Assembly: GCF_000471905.2 (NCBI RefSeq)
Contig: NW_006499827.1
Location: forward strand, 2,345,560 to 2,409,559
Length of the DNA: 64,000 nt
Reading direction: 5' to 3'
Source of the DNA: Amborella trichopoda
Lineage: Eukaryota > Streptophyta > Magnoliopsida > Amborellales > Amborellaceae
Positions 35,634-48,732 of the stretch are shown in pieces. The translations under genes and the position numbers were made by a program. The notes beneath the pieces were generated by a model. The model saw only the letters and a list, made by a program, of their open reading frames with translations, made no database searches and had not been told where the DNA came from. Positions within the stretch are counted from its first letter, which is position 1. The number at the start of each line of letters is the position of its first letter.

Positions 35634-36023
35634 GGGGGTGATTTGCATAACGTTGCAACTTGAAGTACCGAAAGTGAGACGCACATCCAAACTTTGTCAT
35701 AATATGTAGTTTTGGTGTTGAAAATTTTTAAAATGCCTCAAAAATATATTTTCATCTCTAATTATGGAATTTTAAACTTTAAAAATAGTTCAAATAAAGC
35801 AGATCATAAATACATGAAAACCTTGAAAATAGATGGTCCGGATAATATATTACAAGATGTACTATTCTTTAGATTTACTTTTTTTTTTTTTTACATTTCC
35901 ATACATATTGATAACAAATAATTAGTTAGATAGTTTTCCAACATCAAAACAGCCTTTTTCAATATATTTTTGATGTGCACCTCATTTCTACAATTTAAGG
36001 CGAACCTTATATAAACTTTTTCC
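35634..36023 (+). mobile_element. Family A MITE, copy with 9-bp TSD
   Basis: 390 bp, flanked by TACAAATTT (35625-35633) and TACAAAATT (36024-36032), one mismatch in nine. The terminal palindrome is decayed, but the body matches the family. Confidence 0.7.
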
Positions 36024-36372
36024 TACAAAATTGTCCATCTTAACATAAATAAATAATGGGCATCTATTAAGAGGTCTGCCGGACTATCTAACCACGTGAG
36101 CCCCACCAAAAACATAGTTAAGGTAACTTTCCCCCAACATAGTTAGGGTGATATTTCAGGGGAAAATTCTCGTATCGCTTTATTTATTAAGATATCAATC
36201 ATAAATTTGATTTAGATTAAAAAATTTCCAAATCAAATCATCCACAAAGACTGACTCTAAACCATATAGGGGAAGGATGAAAAATCCAGGGGTTTAACAA
36301 CTGGAAAGCTTTTCTATCACCAAAGTGTTCAAGAAAGTAAATCACATAATCATTTAAAAACTTTTAAAAGAA

Positions 36373-36873
36373 GGGCGAGCTTTTTATGCTTCTCTACAAC
36401 ATAAAACTTATATATTTCTCCTTATCCAAACATCCATTCTGAATGGAGGGCTAAAATTGTCCCAATCTTTATTTTATTTTTAATTGTTTTTTCTACAAAT
36501 TATTTTAACACCAATTTTTGTACGTCCAATCCTCTATTAAAATTTCACTAGCGAAAAATATAAAAAATAATATTTTCAATAATATAAAATGATTAAAATA
36601 CCCCTTAAAATTTCAATGGGTATTTTGGTTATTATATTTTATCAAAAAAATATTTTTAATATTTTTTATAAGTACGTCCCAATGAGTAAGAATACGGCAC
36701 ATCCTAAATTTCATATTCATATAATTTATATAAAAAAAATTTAAAATAAAATATTTTGAGACGTCGGATCTAAGATCAAACGATGAATAACTGTCTTGAT
36801 CAAAATTGGATGGCTGGATGGTAGGAGAAGCATAAATCTTCTATGTTGTAGGGGAAGTATAGAAACCTTTCCC
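36373..36873 (-). mobile_element. Family B MITE, copy 2
   Basis: Begins GGGCGAGCTTTTTATGCTTC and ends GTATAGAAACCTTTCCC. It has the central AAAATACCCCTTAAAA...GGGTATTTTGG hairpin and TTTCATATTCATATAATTTA. About 501 bp. Confidence 0.75.
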
Positions 36874-37295
36874 TTCACTAAAAGGCGTAGTTTGAGAAAT
36901 GGAATTTTATGGCATGAGGATGACAAAGGTGCATATATGGAGTTTTCGTCCATCACTTTGCTCGGTGGTCCTTAGAGTACAGTATGGATTTGTGGTTCAA
37001 ACACAGGTCAGAGAGAGAGAGAATGCGTGTGTTTGAAAGATGGCGCATGTTGTCGTTGTTTATTGACAGCGTCGGCGTCGGTGCAAGTTGGTGCACGTCT
37101 TCATCCTTGATGCACGACTGGTCACGTCTCATCACCGTCCTTTTCAGACAACGATCGGTGCATCACAGTCCTTTTCAGACAACGATCCTCCAATAAAATA
37201 CAGCAACGACACCTCTATCATAAAGATTAAAAGAGAAATAACAAAGTAATCAAGGCCACTGGACAACAACTTTGTTAGTTATCCAATACCCTTGT

Positions 37296-37807
37296 GGGAA
37301 AGGTTAGTATTCTTCCCCTTGGGCATAGAAGATATATGCTTTTCTTATCATCTAGCCGTTCAATTTTAATTAAAAGAGTTACTCACCGTTTGATCTTAGA
37401 TTTAATATATTAAAATATTTTATTTTTAATTTTTTTTATAAAAATTGTATGCCTATGAAATTTGGTATGTGCTTTCTTCTCATTAGGGCGCACCTATAAA
37501 AAATATTAAAATTAATTTTCAATAAGATCTAATAATCAAAATACCTCTTGAATTTTTTAGAGGTATTTTGGTCATTTTATTTTATTAAAAATATTTTTTT
37601 TTTATTTTTTGCTAGTGTGAATTTAATAGAAGATTGGACGTCCAAAATTTGGTATCAAAATAGTTTATATAAAAAAATTAAAAATAAAATAGTGTAGAGA
37701 CGTGGCATTGTGACTGGAACAATCTTAACCCTCCATTTAGAATTGATAGTTGGATAAGGAGAAATATACAAGTTTTATGCTATAGGGGAAACATTGAAAG
37801 CATGCCC
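37296..37807 (+). mobile_element. Family B MITE, copy 3
   Basis: Begins GGGAAAGGTTAGTATTC and ends GGGGAAACATTGAAAGCATG plus CCC, with the family's central hairpin (AAAATACCTCTTG...AGAGGTATTTTGGTCA). About 512 bp. A 25-bp direct duplication (GTCCTTTTCAGACAACGATC) lies just outside at about 37138-37188. Confidence 0.75.
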
Positions 37808-39369
37808 TACTCACATTACCTCTCAGTCTTAAATAAAAAAATTAAAATATTTGTTATGAAATCCTAGGTTTAGATACCTCAAGTTTTGATTTCTATGGGC
37901 CACCCCGCCTACTCTTTCAATTGGCTCAGCACCGTGGGATTACTTCTTGTCATCTTTTCCCATAAATGACAAGAGCAACTCTAAACAAGGTTAAAATCTT
38001 TAAATTGTTACCCGTCCCTAACCTTTTAACATTTAAAGAGGGAGCAAGTACATGAGAAGACTATTTATTATTAGATTTCAGATCGAAAGATTTTGAACGT
38101 GTCATTGGCTAAAATCAAAGTCCAAAAACAAAATTTTTTTAATTTGTTACTTACCCTAATTCATTCAATTTAATATCTAATTTAGGAATTGTGTTTCTAA
38201 TCGAATGGCTTTGAATGTAACTCAAAGTTTAAAAATACATTTTTCGAACTTTGTAACATATACCTTAATCCATCCAATTTAACATTCAATGGGGGATTGT
38301 GATCTCCTTTCAACAAAAATGAGTGCTCTCATAATATCCAATCCCTTACAAAGTTAACAAATCCTTAATGTGATGGGATCTAACTACCAATGAAATAAAT
38401 GGCTTGTACTTCCTAATTGAAATTTATTTTTGAGTATTTTATTAGAAAGGGATGTAAATTTGAAGCCAAAAAAACGGTATAAATCTAGAAAATATAGACC
38501 TTTTAGGGCTTGAAATCTTAAATTTTTCACAACCATAATGCTTTTGAATTTTGTTTTGTAGTTTCCTCTTTTTTCTTTTTTTTCTTTTTTTTTTTTTTGG
38601 TTGTTTTTTAAGTTGGTTGGTGGGATGAGTAGATTACATCCCAAAATTCGATGCCCTAAATATAAACAAAGTACAGTTTTGGAAGAAGGAGCAGAATTTG
38701 TGAGAGCAAATAATCTATTACGAGGGCAACATGTATCTTTATTCAGGCAATGGCACCATCAATATCGGCGAAGTAGGAGTGCAATGGCCAAATCCTAATT
38801 CATAAATGCATTTGGGATCTCCCCATTAATGCCAAGTAAATGCATGCAGAGAGGGAACTGCCCATATTGTGATATGGGACCATTTTTTATACCCCATAAA
38901 GTGTGACTTAGCCTGAGTTTTAAAGGGCAGGTTCCTCTCTCTCTCTCAATGAATAAGTTCCCAGACCAAGTCTATTGTTGGGTTCTCTCTCTCTATCTCT
39001 CTCTCTCTCTCTCTCTAAAAGTAGCGACTGCAGAGCTGCACCACTTGCCCTCTCTGCTCACCATGTCTAGTAGAAGTTTGAACAACGGCCATTTACAAAA
39101 GAGATGGCGTTCAAAATTAAATAATAAAGTATAATTCAAAAGAAAGAATCCTACCGAATCCGAATAGTCCAACATTTTCCAATCCAACAAGAGCATTAGA
39201 TGGTTGCCTGACTTTAGAATTGACCCAACAACACTGAGTTGTCGAAATCCAAAATCACGTCGTTCGGAAATACAACCATCCTTGATTAGTAGGTCCACAT
39301 TTTTTTAGAATGCGGCTAATACTTCATTTTAATTTAATTAAAACTCCTCTAAGAAGTGAATAAACATGA
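37808..39369. other. No gene; two ~120-bp direct repeats
   Basis: About 38080-38180 and 38195-38300 share phrases (CTTACCCTAATTCATTCAATT / ACCTTAATCCATCCAATTTA and similar) at roughly 115-bp spacing. A (CT)n run lies at about 38934-39015. The 65-codon ORF at 38601 has no recognisable domain. Confidence 0.35.
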
Positions 39370-39722
39370 GAGAATGAGGCTTGTATAAGGCGCCCACAAT
39401 ATAATATAAAAGTAATGTGCGCTTTTAAATTTGGTCAAAACATATAGTTATGGTATTGGACATCACGCTTCAAAATCTATGTTTAACCTTAATTATAAAA
39501 AGTTTCAAAAACAGTGCAAATTAAACATATTTATAAATATATAATATAAAAAATTTATTATAATATGTATTATTTTTAAAATTTAATTTTTTTCTCTTTA
39601 TATTCATATATCTTTTATCGGTCGAGATGATCGATTGAAAAGTCTTCCTACCTCATACACTCTTTTCTACCGGCACCTTTTTTTCTATAGTAAAAGGTTG
39701 CAACTTGCTTTTCGAACTTTTA
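39370..39722 (+). mobile_element. Family A MITE, diverged copy
   Basis: Decayed copy running from GCTTGTATAAGGCGCCC to AAAAGGTTGCAACTTGC. The internal order matches the family (CATATAGTTATGGT, TTCATATATCTTTTATCGG, GAGATGATCGATTG). Confidence 0.5.
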
Positions 39723-39979
39723 AAAAGAAGCGAGAAGATATGAATAATAATTTCCTTTGAATTTTATAAAGGAAAAGGACGCAAAGACAAGAGAATGAAT
39801 CTGGGTTTTCCGCTGATTTTTGTTTCCATTCGTCATGCATTCCTCACCTTTCTGGCCTTTTTCGTGTATTTATTCTACTTTTTAGTTGTTGTCCTCGGAA
39901 CGACCTAGCTATCAAACAACAGTAAATGGACGTCTAGAATACGGTTTTAGTACACTCTTATAAGAGGAATTTTTTTGTT

Positions 39980-40363
39980 GGGTGCGGTTTGCATAACGCC
40001 GAGGCTCTAAACAATCAAAGTAAAGCGCACCTTTTAATAGTATCGAAAAATGTAGTTTTAATATTAGAAATTTTTATGATAGCTTTAAAATATATTTTCA
40101 TCTTTAATTATAAAATTTAAAGCTTAAAAAATAGTGTATAGATTTATAAAAATTGAAAATATTGAAAATTGACAGCCAATAATACATTACAAGATGCACT
40201 ATTTCCAAAATTTGAAATCCAATTTTTCTCATATCCATACATCTTGATGTCGAGATGATCAATTTGAGGATATTTGGGTATCAAAACAACCTCTTCTAGT
40301 GAAATTTTTGAGATGGGCTCTAATTTGACTGTTTAGAACCTTGACTCTATATAAACTTCTTCC
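39980..40363 (+). mobile_element. Family A MITE, perfect 9-bp TSD
   Basis: 384 bp between perfect 9-bp repeats TTTTTTGTT (39971-39979 and 40364-40372). The ends are GGTGCGGTTTGCATAACG and ATATAAACTTCTTCC. This copy belongs to the sub-family with GAGGCTCTA near the left end and GACTCTA near the right. Confidence 0.75.
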
Positions 40364-40544
40364 TTTTTTGTTTCTTGAAAAATGAGGAAAACTGATAGGT
40401 CAGGAAAATGAGAAGCTCGAAAAATTGATGGCCCGGATATTGGGAAATCTTATTCATCAATCTTCCACGATTCTTTGGTATCGGCTATTCTCAAGTTTCG
40501 AAGCATAGAAATATGGAGACATGTCTATTTTAATCATTCATTAC

Positions 40545-40870
40545 ATCATCATCATCATCGTTAAAAACTTTTTTCCAATTAATTGGAGTCGGCTACACAA
40601 ATCTCGGTTCACTATTTTACTCTATTAAGGGTATACCCTCAATGAAGTCATAAGTCTCCATATATTTTTTCATTACCTTCAACCTTATCATTTTCGCTTA
40701 CTTTTTTTTCTTTTGGAGTTTTCTACTTGAACTAACTCATGTACTGGATATACGCTACACATGACCAGTCCACCTAAGTATATTCTTTCTTATTTTATCT
40801 CCTATTTATTAATATATAACTCTCTATTGACCAAAGAACACGATAGTGATGGGAAAGCTATAGATTTTCT
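40545..40870 (-). mobile_element. 3' end of an RTE-type LINE, minus strand
   Basis: On the minus strand the text ends with ...GTAGCCGACTCCAATTAATT followed by a (GAT)n tail (plus-strand CATCATCATCATCATCG at about 40546-40562). 'VADxNxL' just before a trinucleotide tail is typical of plant RTE LINEs. Only the last ~300 bp is present and its frame is disrupted. Confidence 0.6.
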
Positions 40871-41177
40871 CCTACTTTCCCCGTTATCAACCACCTAAGC
40901 GAGGTTTCTCAAACAACTTGATATATGAATTTTCATAGTACAAGATATTTTCAACACTTTAAAGCCTCACTTTTGCTAGAATTTGAGCCTTGGATTCCTT
41001 CTAAAAAAGGTGAGCCAGCGGTAGTGGACTCATTCCATCCATGCTCGACGAATTTTGTGTGGACCTTAAATTTTGGGTACCTGAACGGTTGAGATCGATC
41101 ACATCCCAAGATATTTAAAGATGTGCGGTGATTCATTTTTGGTCTTTTGAAAAGAATAAATAAGTAGTGTTTCTTAT

Positions 41178-41691
41178 GGGAAAGGTTTCCATACTTCTCC
41201 TATAGTATAGAAGGTCTATGCTTCTCCTACCATCCAGCCGTCCAATTTTGATCAAAAGAGCTACTCACCGTTTGATTTTAGATCCGATGCTTCAAAGTAT
41301 TTTATTTTTAGTTTTTTTTAATACAAATTGTATGAATATGAAACTAGGTACGTGCCATCTTCTCATTGGGGCGCACCTATAAAAAATATGAAAAAATAAT
41401 TTTTTGATAAAATATAACAACCAAAATACCCCTTGAAACTTTCAAGGGTATTTTGATCATTTTATTTTATTAAAAATATTATTTTTATATTTTTCGCTAG
41501 TGCAAGTTTATAAAAGATTAGACTTTCAAAATTTTTGTATCAAAATAGTTTATAAAAAAAAATTAAAAATAAAATAATATAGAGATGTGACAATGTATTT
41601 GGAACAATCTTAATTCTCCATTCAAGATGGAGGGTTGGATAAAGGGAATTATGTAAGTTTTACATTGTAAGAGAAACATAGAAAGCTAGCC
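41178..41691 (+). mobile_element. Family B MITE, copy 4 (probable 9-bp TSD)
   Basis: Begins GGGAAAGGTTTCCATACTTC and ends AACATAGAAAGCTAGCC. Flanks GTTTCTTAT (41169-41177) and GTCTCTTAG (41692-41700) agree at seven of nine positions. Central hairpin CAAAATACCCCTTGAAA...AAGGGTATTTTG. Confidence 0.75.
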
Positions 41692-42249
41692 GTCTCTTAG
41701 TAGCTACCCATACGGCATTGTGAAGGTATTAAAAGCAATTGAGAGTCGCATAGGAAATGTGTGGGGCACTACAACTAGGATCTGTTGAAACTCGTGGCTT
41801 ACAAAGTTCGAGTACCATTGAAAACACCTGTCTTATCAGAAAACTTATGCAAAAAGTTATACGCTCTCGAGGGAGCACATATTAGATTCACTCCCTGCGA
41901 TAAAGGACCCTAAATTTTGGGGATGTAACCTCAGCAAGTGATCCATTTAAAAAAGAACGAAAAAAAGAAGGGTGATTTTTTTTTGTTTTTTGGGGGCTAA
42001 GTCAATGAGGGAAAAAGTCCCTTATCCATTTTTTTATTAATGATATAAAAAAGAAAAAAAAAATGCAGCTCATAAATTTACAATCCCAGAATAGGGCAGG
42101 TGTGCCACATCAAGAAGTAATATGCAAGAGAAAAAAATACGGCGGTCTAGATCGCCAAATAGTGTCATCTAATAAAACCGTGGCCTTCTTGACAAGAATA
42201 TCGACGACCATATTGGCTTCACGATAAATATGGACCGTGGACCAAACAC
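41692..42249. other. No gene recognised
   Basis: Short stretch between MITEs with A/T runs at about 41945-42065. Nothing further seen. Confidence 0.3.
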
Positions 42250-42637
42250 GACCTTTGTATAAGGTTGCAATCGTAAACAATCAAAGTAAGGTGCACCTCC
42301 AAACTTTGTCGTGATATATAATTTTGGTGTCGAAATTCTTAGAATGGTGTCAAAATCTAATTTTATCTCTAATTATAAAATTTTAAACTCCAAAAACAGT
42401 TCAAATCAAGTAGATATACAAACACCTGAAAATCTTGAAAATAGACAGTGCAGATAATGTGTTGAAGGATGTACTATTTTTAGGGTTTGAATTCTCTTTT
42501 TTTCTCCAAATCAATACATCTCAATGTCGAAATGGCTAATATATGTTTTTCCAACATCAAAACAACTTTTTTCGAAGGATTTTAGAGGTGCTCGATAATT
42601 CTACATTTTAAGGTGTTAACCTTATATAACTTTTTCC
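42250..42637 (+). mobile_element. Family A MITE copy
   Basis: Runs from CTTTGTATAAGGTTGCAATC to CCTTATATAACTTTTTCC. It shares AATCTTGAAAATAGACAGTG and TACATCTCAATGTCGA with the family. Confidence 0.7.
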
Positions 42638-43095
42638 AAAAAAATAAATTATACGCTGAAGACAAGTGCATGAATCTCTGTCCTAAGCTAACCAAGGTTT
42701 GGCCCATTTTTTAATGGTTCAAATTTAAGCGTTTAGAAATTCAAAATTCATTTCCTGAGAATACTCATCTCGTTTCCTGAGAATACTCATCTTGTGATTC
42801 TAAAGTGGATTTCAAAATGACATAGTGAGAATAACACATTAAGTCTGTCTTTAGCTCAAGGGATGTGTGTTTGTCAAACTAATCCAACTTTTCTTTTTAA
42901 TGATTACAAAAACTTATAAAACTTGTTAGGTTATAGGAGTACCTCTTAGTGGTGAAAGTATTCTTAAGACAACTTTAAAGTAACTTTTGAGGGTAATATT
43001 TTGTATGAATGTAGCAAATAGCCGACATCAAATAATTGAGATAAGACCTTAAATAATTGAGATAAGTCTCGTATGAAACGATAATGATGGGTGTA

Positions 43096-43215
43096 GCAGA
43101 CAATGAATTAGATCCTCATAAACTAGATTAAAATAGCAGACAATGAATTAGATCCTCATAAACTAGATTAAGACAGCAGACAATGAATTAGATCCTCATA
43201 AACTAGATTAAGACA
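43096..43215. repeat. 40-bp unit in three tandem copies
   Basis: A 40-bp unit beginning GCAGACAATGAATTAGATCC is repeated three times with one or two differences, so it is recent. A smaller duplication of TAAATAATTGAGATAAG lies immediately upstream (about 43027-43069). Confidence 0.9.
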
Positions 43216-43343
43216 CACCACCTTTTTCAATTGAGACGTTTTGTAAAGATGAGATAATTGAATAGCAATATGCAAAGAGTAGCTAAACATGAGAACTTGG
43301 TTGTCTTGGAATAGTTTGTAATACCCAAAACCATTTTTATTTG

Positions 43344-43858
43344 GGGAAAGGTTTCTATGCTTTCTTTATAGCATATAAGTTTTATCTTCCCTTTATCATC
43401 TAGCCATCCAGTTTTGATCAAGAGCGGCACTCACCGTTTGATATTAGATCTGATGTCTCAAAGTATTTTATTTTTAGTTTTTTTTTATACAAATTGTATG
43501 AATATGAAATTTGGTGCGTACTATCTTCTCATTGGGTCGCACCTATAAAAAATATTAAAAATAATTTTTCAATAAAATATAATGACCAAAATACCCCTTG
43601 AAGTTTTCAGAAGTATTTTGGTCATTTTATTTTATTGAAAATATTTCTTTTTTATATTTTTCGCTAGTGCAGTTTAATAGAGGAACGGTCGTCCAAAATT
43701 TGATGTCAAAATAGTTTATAAAAACAAATTAGAAATAAAATAGTGTAGCGATGTGACACTGTGATTGGGGCAATCTTAACCCTCCATTCAAAATAGACGG
43801 TTGGATAAAGGGGAGGGTAGAACTTCTATGCTGTAGGGGAAGCATAGAAAGCTTGCCC
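43344..43858 (+). mobile_element. Family B MITE, copy 5
   Basis: Begins GGGAAAGGTTTCTATGC and ends GGGGAAGCATAGAAAGCTTG plus CCC, giving inverted ends. Central hairpin ACCAAAATACCCCTTGAA...AAGTATTTTGGTCA. About 515 bp, the clearest family B copy. Confidence 0.8.
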
Positions 43859-44689
43859 TTTAGTGAATAACTAAACATTGATCCCAGTTCAATCTTGGGT
43901 GTGCCAATTTATTTTATTTTTTCTCAACGTACCCAATATTTTTATCTGAATGGGAATCGGTCGGACGAACTAGTTTCGAAATAATATGGGTCAGGACTTT
44001 ATTCCCTCTAAAGTTCTCTTATATCTATTTTTTTCACTTTTTTAAAAAAGTTTATTTAGTATTTTTTTAGATCCCCTCTAATAAAATATGCCCTAAATCG
44101 AAATCCCCTCCAAGATTAAATCTAGAACATATATATCAGATCCGAGGAAGTTTGAGCTTATAATCAACTTATATTAAGTTGATGGGGATCATCAAATATT
44201 TTTGAGAACTTTTTAGGTAACAAAAATCTCCCTATGATGATGTTTGGGGAATGAGTCCAAAATGTATGGAAGGTCCAAATGTACAATTGAACCCGCGGGA
44301 TCATCTTCTGCGTTCCTATTCGACTAGACGTTTTTACTTCTGCCACATGAACAATAACCTTTGGACTGATGTAAGCCAAAATCTGGTCGTACATTTAAGA
44401 TGGGGGGACAAATTTTATCATGGATTTCAATACTAAATCCACCACCACCAAATATTAGATTGTGTTACAAAACATTTGTAATGGTCTGAAAGAGAAGACA
44501 AATAGCTGGCGTTTGATAACTGTGAAAAGGCCGGAAAGTTCGTAATTTTCCTTCCTTTTCACTGGTTAGACAGCTTTCACCTGTATTTGTGGTGAAGGAT
44601 ATCTTGAAGAAATTACACCGCTTTACCTTTCATGTCTCTGCGATAGGGAATGATGGAGAAAGTTACGCCACCCATTTAATCAACTTTCA
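43859..44689. other. No gene recognised
   Basis: AT-rich with two overlapping short ORFs on opposite strands (44164-44436), neither with a recognisable domain. Confidence 0.3.
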
Positions 44690-45010
44690 AAAAAAGATAT
44701 GGTTTTTATGAATCCATGTAAAAATGAGTCACCTATTAAAAGTCTATTTTTGAGATAAATTTTTTTACTTAATTTTTAAGAACATGTAACCTCTAACATG
44801 GAGATCATGAATATGAAAAAAATAAATAATTTTAAAATTTAAAATTAGTAATTCTATTTAGAAAACATTTGGACAGTTAATTTCAATTGTTTTTAAATGA
44901 ACCACTACCTATTTGTATTCATCTTTAAAATAAATGCATTATACCTTGGCATTGTATATTGTAAAAATACAGTCCCGCCTGCATGAAACAATTTTCCTTA
45001 AAAAAATATC
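44690..45010 (+). mobile_element. Family G repeat
   Basis: Shares GGTTTTTATG, CTCTAACATGGAGATCATG, AAAACATTTGGACAGTT and TGCATGAAACAATTTTCC with the copy at 33890-34175. Confidence 0.5.
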
Positions 45011-46249
45011 AAATAGTTAGTTTTATGATTTTACCTTGAACCTTATAAACCCACTGTTTTATATGGTTTAAGGTTTTTATAGTAGTGAACCCTCGCTCAT
45101 CGTAGGGTGTATCCAAAATAAGGGCACGCCAGTTTTGGATAGACCCTAGAGTGAGCATATCTCAATTTCTCTTATAGTTTTTTTTTTCTTTTATCCTTCA
45201 AAAATCTACTCCCTCCACCCCACGTCTTCCTTCTAGGTCTCTCTCTTCAAAGAGCCTTCCTTTCCACCTCCCCTAGATCTCTATCTCTCTCCCCACCCAT
45301 CCTTACCAACTCCCATAAAGACACTAATATGATAAATTCATAATCGATTGAAAATGTTTAAATAACACATAAATTGATGAATATTTGTGACGATTGGATA
45401 ATGCTTTTTTGTTCATTTCACAAATGATTGTTAATTACTGTAAAAAATATATATTCACAAAGTGAACAAGCTATGTGGAAATCTACAATGTCTATGATCA
45501 AATCGCAATATACTGATGATTTGTTTTAATAGCTATGTAGAGGGACCCATGAAAGTGAAATTGGAGTATTTAAGATCAATTTACAATTAATTGATAATAT
45601 AGGTATAAGAAGGGTGAAAACCTTAAACTTTTCCTTAACTCATCCCATGCCTGGTAAAAGGGTATGATTGTATTAGGTACACAGCCAACGTAAAATTTTA
45701 TCAAAACCCATCATGAATCCTGCTAAACTTATAATTAGGAAAAAACTAAAATGATGATGATAATAATAATAATTTATGAAACATATCATTTCCTTATGTA
45801 ATTCATCTTTTTTTTTTTAATTTACAGCAACTTTCAACATCATACTATTGAAGAAAATATTTCCCCATGCAAAACTAACTACACCAATTTTTCAAGTACG
45901 TTCTCAAACAAGGGAAAACTGATTGCTCTGATTTTCCAACTAAATTATCAAACTAGCGAAAGTGATTGCACCAACTTTCTCAATGTTTCCAAAATCCCAA
46001 AATTCTCACATATTCTTGATGAAATAGTACAAAAAAGTATCAAATAGAGCTACAGTAGGTAAGGGACTGGGTCGTGGTGGTAGCACTCTTATACCTAATA
46101 CCATGTTGTGGTTTCCAACCCTGCTGAAACCACCCACTCACACTTTAAAAAAAGCTAACTCATATAGGATTCTATGGAACCCTCAGCTTGCATAACGGAA
46201 TTCAAAATAACGATATCCCACTCAAGATTGTTTACATAATTAGCTAAAT
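45011..46249. other. No gene recognised
   Basis: Contains a CT-rich patch (45170-45300) and the dispersed short repeat GGGTCGTGGTGGTAGCACT (46068-46086), related to sequence near 25690 and 49505. Nothing else identified. Confidence 0.3.
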
Positions 46250-46832
46250 GCGAAGTAAATGAATACAACTATAAATCGAGTGCAAAAAATAAATTAAACA
46301 TAAAAATCACACTACAACAATACACAATTTATGTGGTTCACCCATAGGGCTACATCTACGGCCTCAGCAAGTCGAAATCCACTATCACAATGAAGATTAT
46401 AGGTTTGGATTATAAGAGGCAATACCTATCTCTAAACATTGGTAAAAGACAATCACCGATCTTCCTTTCTAAATCTGCTCTCCCGACTGAACAACACCGC
46501 TACTGGAAAAATAACCTCAAGAGCAACCGATAGACTTTCTCTCTCTAGAAGTGAAAGTTAACTAACCCAAAATCTATAGGAATACCGCCTCTCTCCCGGA
46601 GGTCATGTCTCTCTCGCTTGGAGACCCATATTCAACTCGAAGATCCCTGCCCATACCCCCAAAGGGGTGACTCTCAAAAGGATGAGTATTATGTTTTCCA
46701 TGATCCACTCTCATAGATATCATTTTAGCTTCTTTCTTGCTTCCCATGAAATTTTTTCTCTTTTTTTCATAATACCGTTAATCTATTAATAAAAATACAG
46801 GAATGGTGATTTTGATATCACCAAACCTAACA
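46250..46832 (-). mobile_element. LTR fragment related to 26161-27069
   Basis: On the minus strand it begins TGTTAGGTTTGGTGATATCA after a GAGAG tract and contains the motif complementary to TATGTGGTTCACCCATAGG, shared with the LTRs at 26161 and 27274. No interior or second LTR adjoins, so it is a solo LTR or fragment. Old and diverged. Confidence 0.5.
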
Positions 46833-47214
46833 ACTCTCTAATTTATATGAAAAAATAGGTAGAGGCATGCCTTCCCCATTGAATTACCAAAAAAAAAAAC
46901 AACCACACAGTTATACTATAGTCTCTAGAATTTGGATTGAAGTTAGGTACAGCTAGGATGGAAATACAGTACTTAGTTACTCTCAAATTACAAGCAAAAG
47001 TCCATCTCATCCCACTACTTCCCCATAATGAGTTTGTCAGCGTATTACCGATGCTTGGTTGCAAAGGAGCTAAATGTCAAACTGATAAGGAATGCTATAT
47101 ATATATATATACAAAGAAGCAGAAATAATAATGCATGAAAATAGTTGTTTTACTGGGAGAATGAATTACAATGTGAATTTATTAGAAATAATAGCACACG
47201 ATATTTTTTTTTAA

Positions 47215-47608
47215 GAAAAAGTTTATATAGGCATCCACATCATGGAGATTGATATAAAAATATACATAAAAAATTTATTGAAAAAGAATATTTTAATGCT
47301 GAAAAACCTTCATATTGATCATATTGACCTCGAGATGTATGACTATAAAAACAAAATTATATTTCAAGTTATAAAAGTATTGCATCTTATTACGCATTAT
47401 CTGGACCGTTTATTTTCTAAATGTTTAATTGTTTATAAGTATTCTTGATCTACACTATTTTTGGAGGTTTAAATTTCATAATTAATGGTGAAAGAGCCTT
47501 TCATGACATCGCAATGCTTTTCAGCACCTGGACTACATCTTTCAGTATAGTTTAGAGGTGCGTGTTACTTGGATTATTCAAGGTTGATACCTTACATAAA
47601 CCTCTTCC
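47215..47608 (-). mobile_element. Family A MITE with probable 9-bp TSD
   Basis: 394 bp. Flanks TTTTTTTAA (47206-47214) and TTTTTTAAA (47609-47617) differ at one position. The body has GATCATATTGACCTCGAGAT and GCATTATCTGGACCG as in other copies. Confidence 0.6.
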
Positions 47609-48458
47609 TTTTTTAAAAAAGAAAGTATGTCATATTTTTTATTCAAATCCCACTTTTTTTAGAACATATTATATATTTTAATTTTAGTTTTTTCTAGGTA
47701 TCACATTGAGCAATTCAATTAGAAAAGAAAAAAACTGCATGATACATGCGCTCTCTGACCCATCAAACGTCCATCTTAAGATGGAAGTTTAAAAAAGTGA
47801 AGCACCCAAATAAACGGTGCAATTCAATTTTTTTTCGTTTCATATTCAAGATCACCATCCATCTATATGATGGACTTTACCAAGGGTACTCATAATGCAC
47901 TTGTGAGTCCAAATACTTGTATAAACTTTGTTTATAACTAAAATACACTATGTAATATAATTTTTAACATCCTAAAATAAAATAACATCTTCTGTAAATT
48001 TATTTTTTTATTGTTTAGCCCACCATTATTCGTGCCGCCGTAAGTGTCATGTTTTGCCTTTCGCATTATTTCTGCCAACAATAGGGAAGGGAAGATGAAA
48101 AATATATGTGAATTTGAGTTAAAACATAAAAGGCCATCAAACTATTAATGTGTTAGTGTGCGTCCTTCTTAAAAAAGAGTTGTGAAAGGTCGTAGACAGT
48201 AAAGTAAAATCATTTATACATAATTTTTATCCCGAGCACACACAATGCAGCAGTAGACAATGCAGCAGTAGACAGTCAAGTGAAATCTAATCTACGAAAG
48301 ATTTTTATCTATAGACAACGTCGTTGTGGTAAAGGTGGTAATGTCAGATAAATCATTACCACAAAACATAAAAGGGGGACCGTAAAATCAATTTTCAACG
48401 GAATGGAAAACACACCTCAGTACGTTTTTTAACATCTCCTAATACAAAAGGGCTCTCT

Positions 48459-48511
48459 TTATTTTATTTTATTTTATTTTATTTATTTATTTATTTATTT
48501 ATTTTTTTTTT
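48459..48511. repeat. (ATTTT)n/(ATTT)n microsatellite
   Basis: ATTTT units pass into ATTT units and then a T run. Confidence 0.85.
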
Positions 48512-48597
48512 GAACATTAACACAAACTTCAAAAGGGCTCTCTTCTTCTGAGTTCCTACTACATAGAGATCATGTGAATGTTTCCATTTGAAAAAAT

Positions 48598-48724
48598 GAC
48601 ACTTTCTCTCACTTGAACACGAAAAAAATACAAAGTTAATCGTGTAAAAATATTGTACCCCTCACTTTCTCTCACTTGAACACGAAAAAATACAAAGTTA
48701 ATCGCATAAAAATATTGTACCCCA
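48598..48724. repeat. ~64-bp tandem duplication
   Basis: A unit beginning CACTTTCTCTCACTTGAACA occurs twice in tandem with very few differences. Confidence 0.85.
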
Positions 48725-48732
48725 CACCTATT

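Noticed and set aside
38601-38798. 65-codon ORF with basic text (QWHHQYRRSR)
   Set aside because: No recognisable domain, no neighbouring exons that extend it, and it starts in a T-rich low-complexity stretch.
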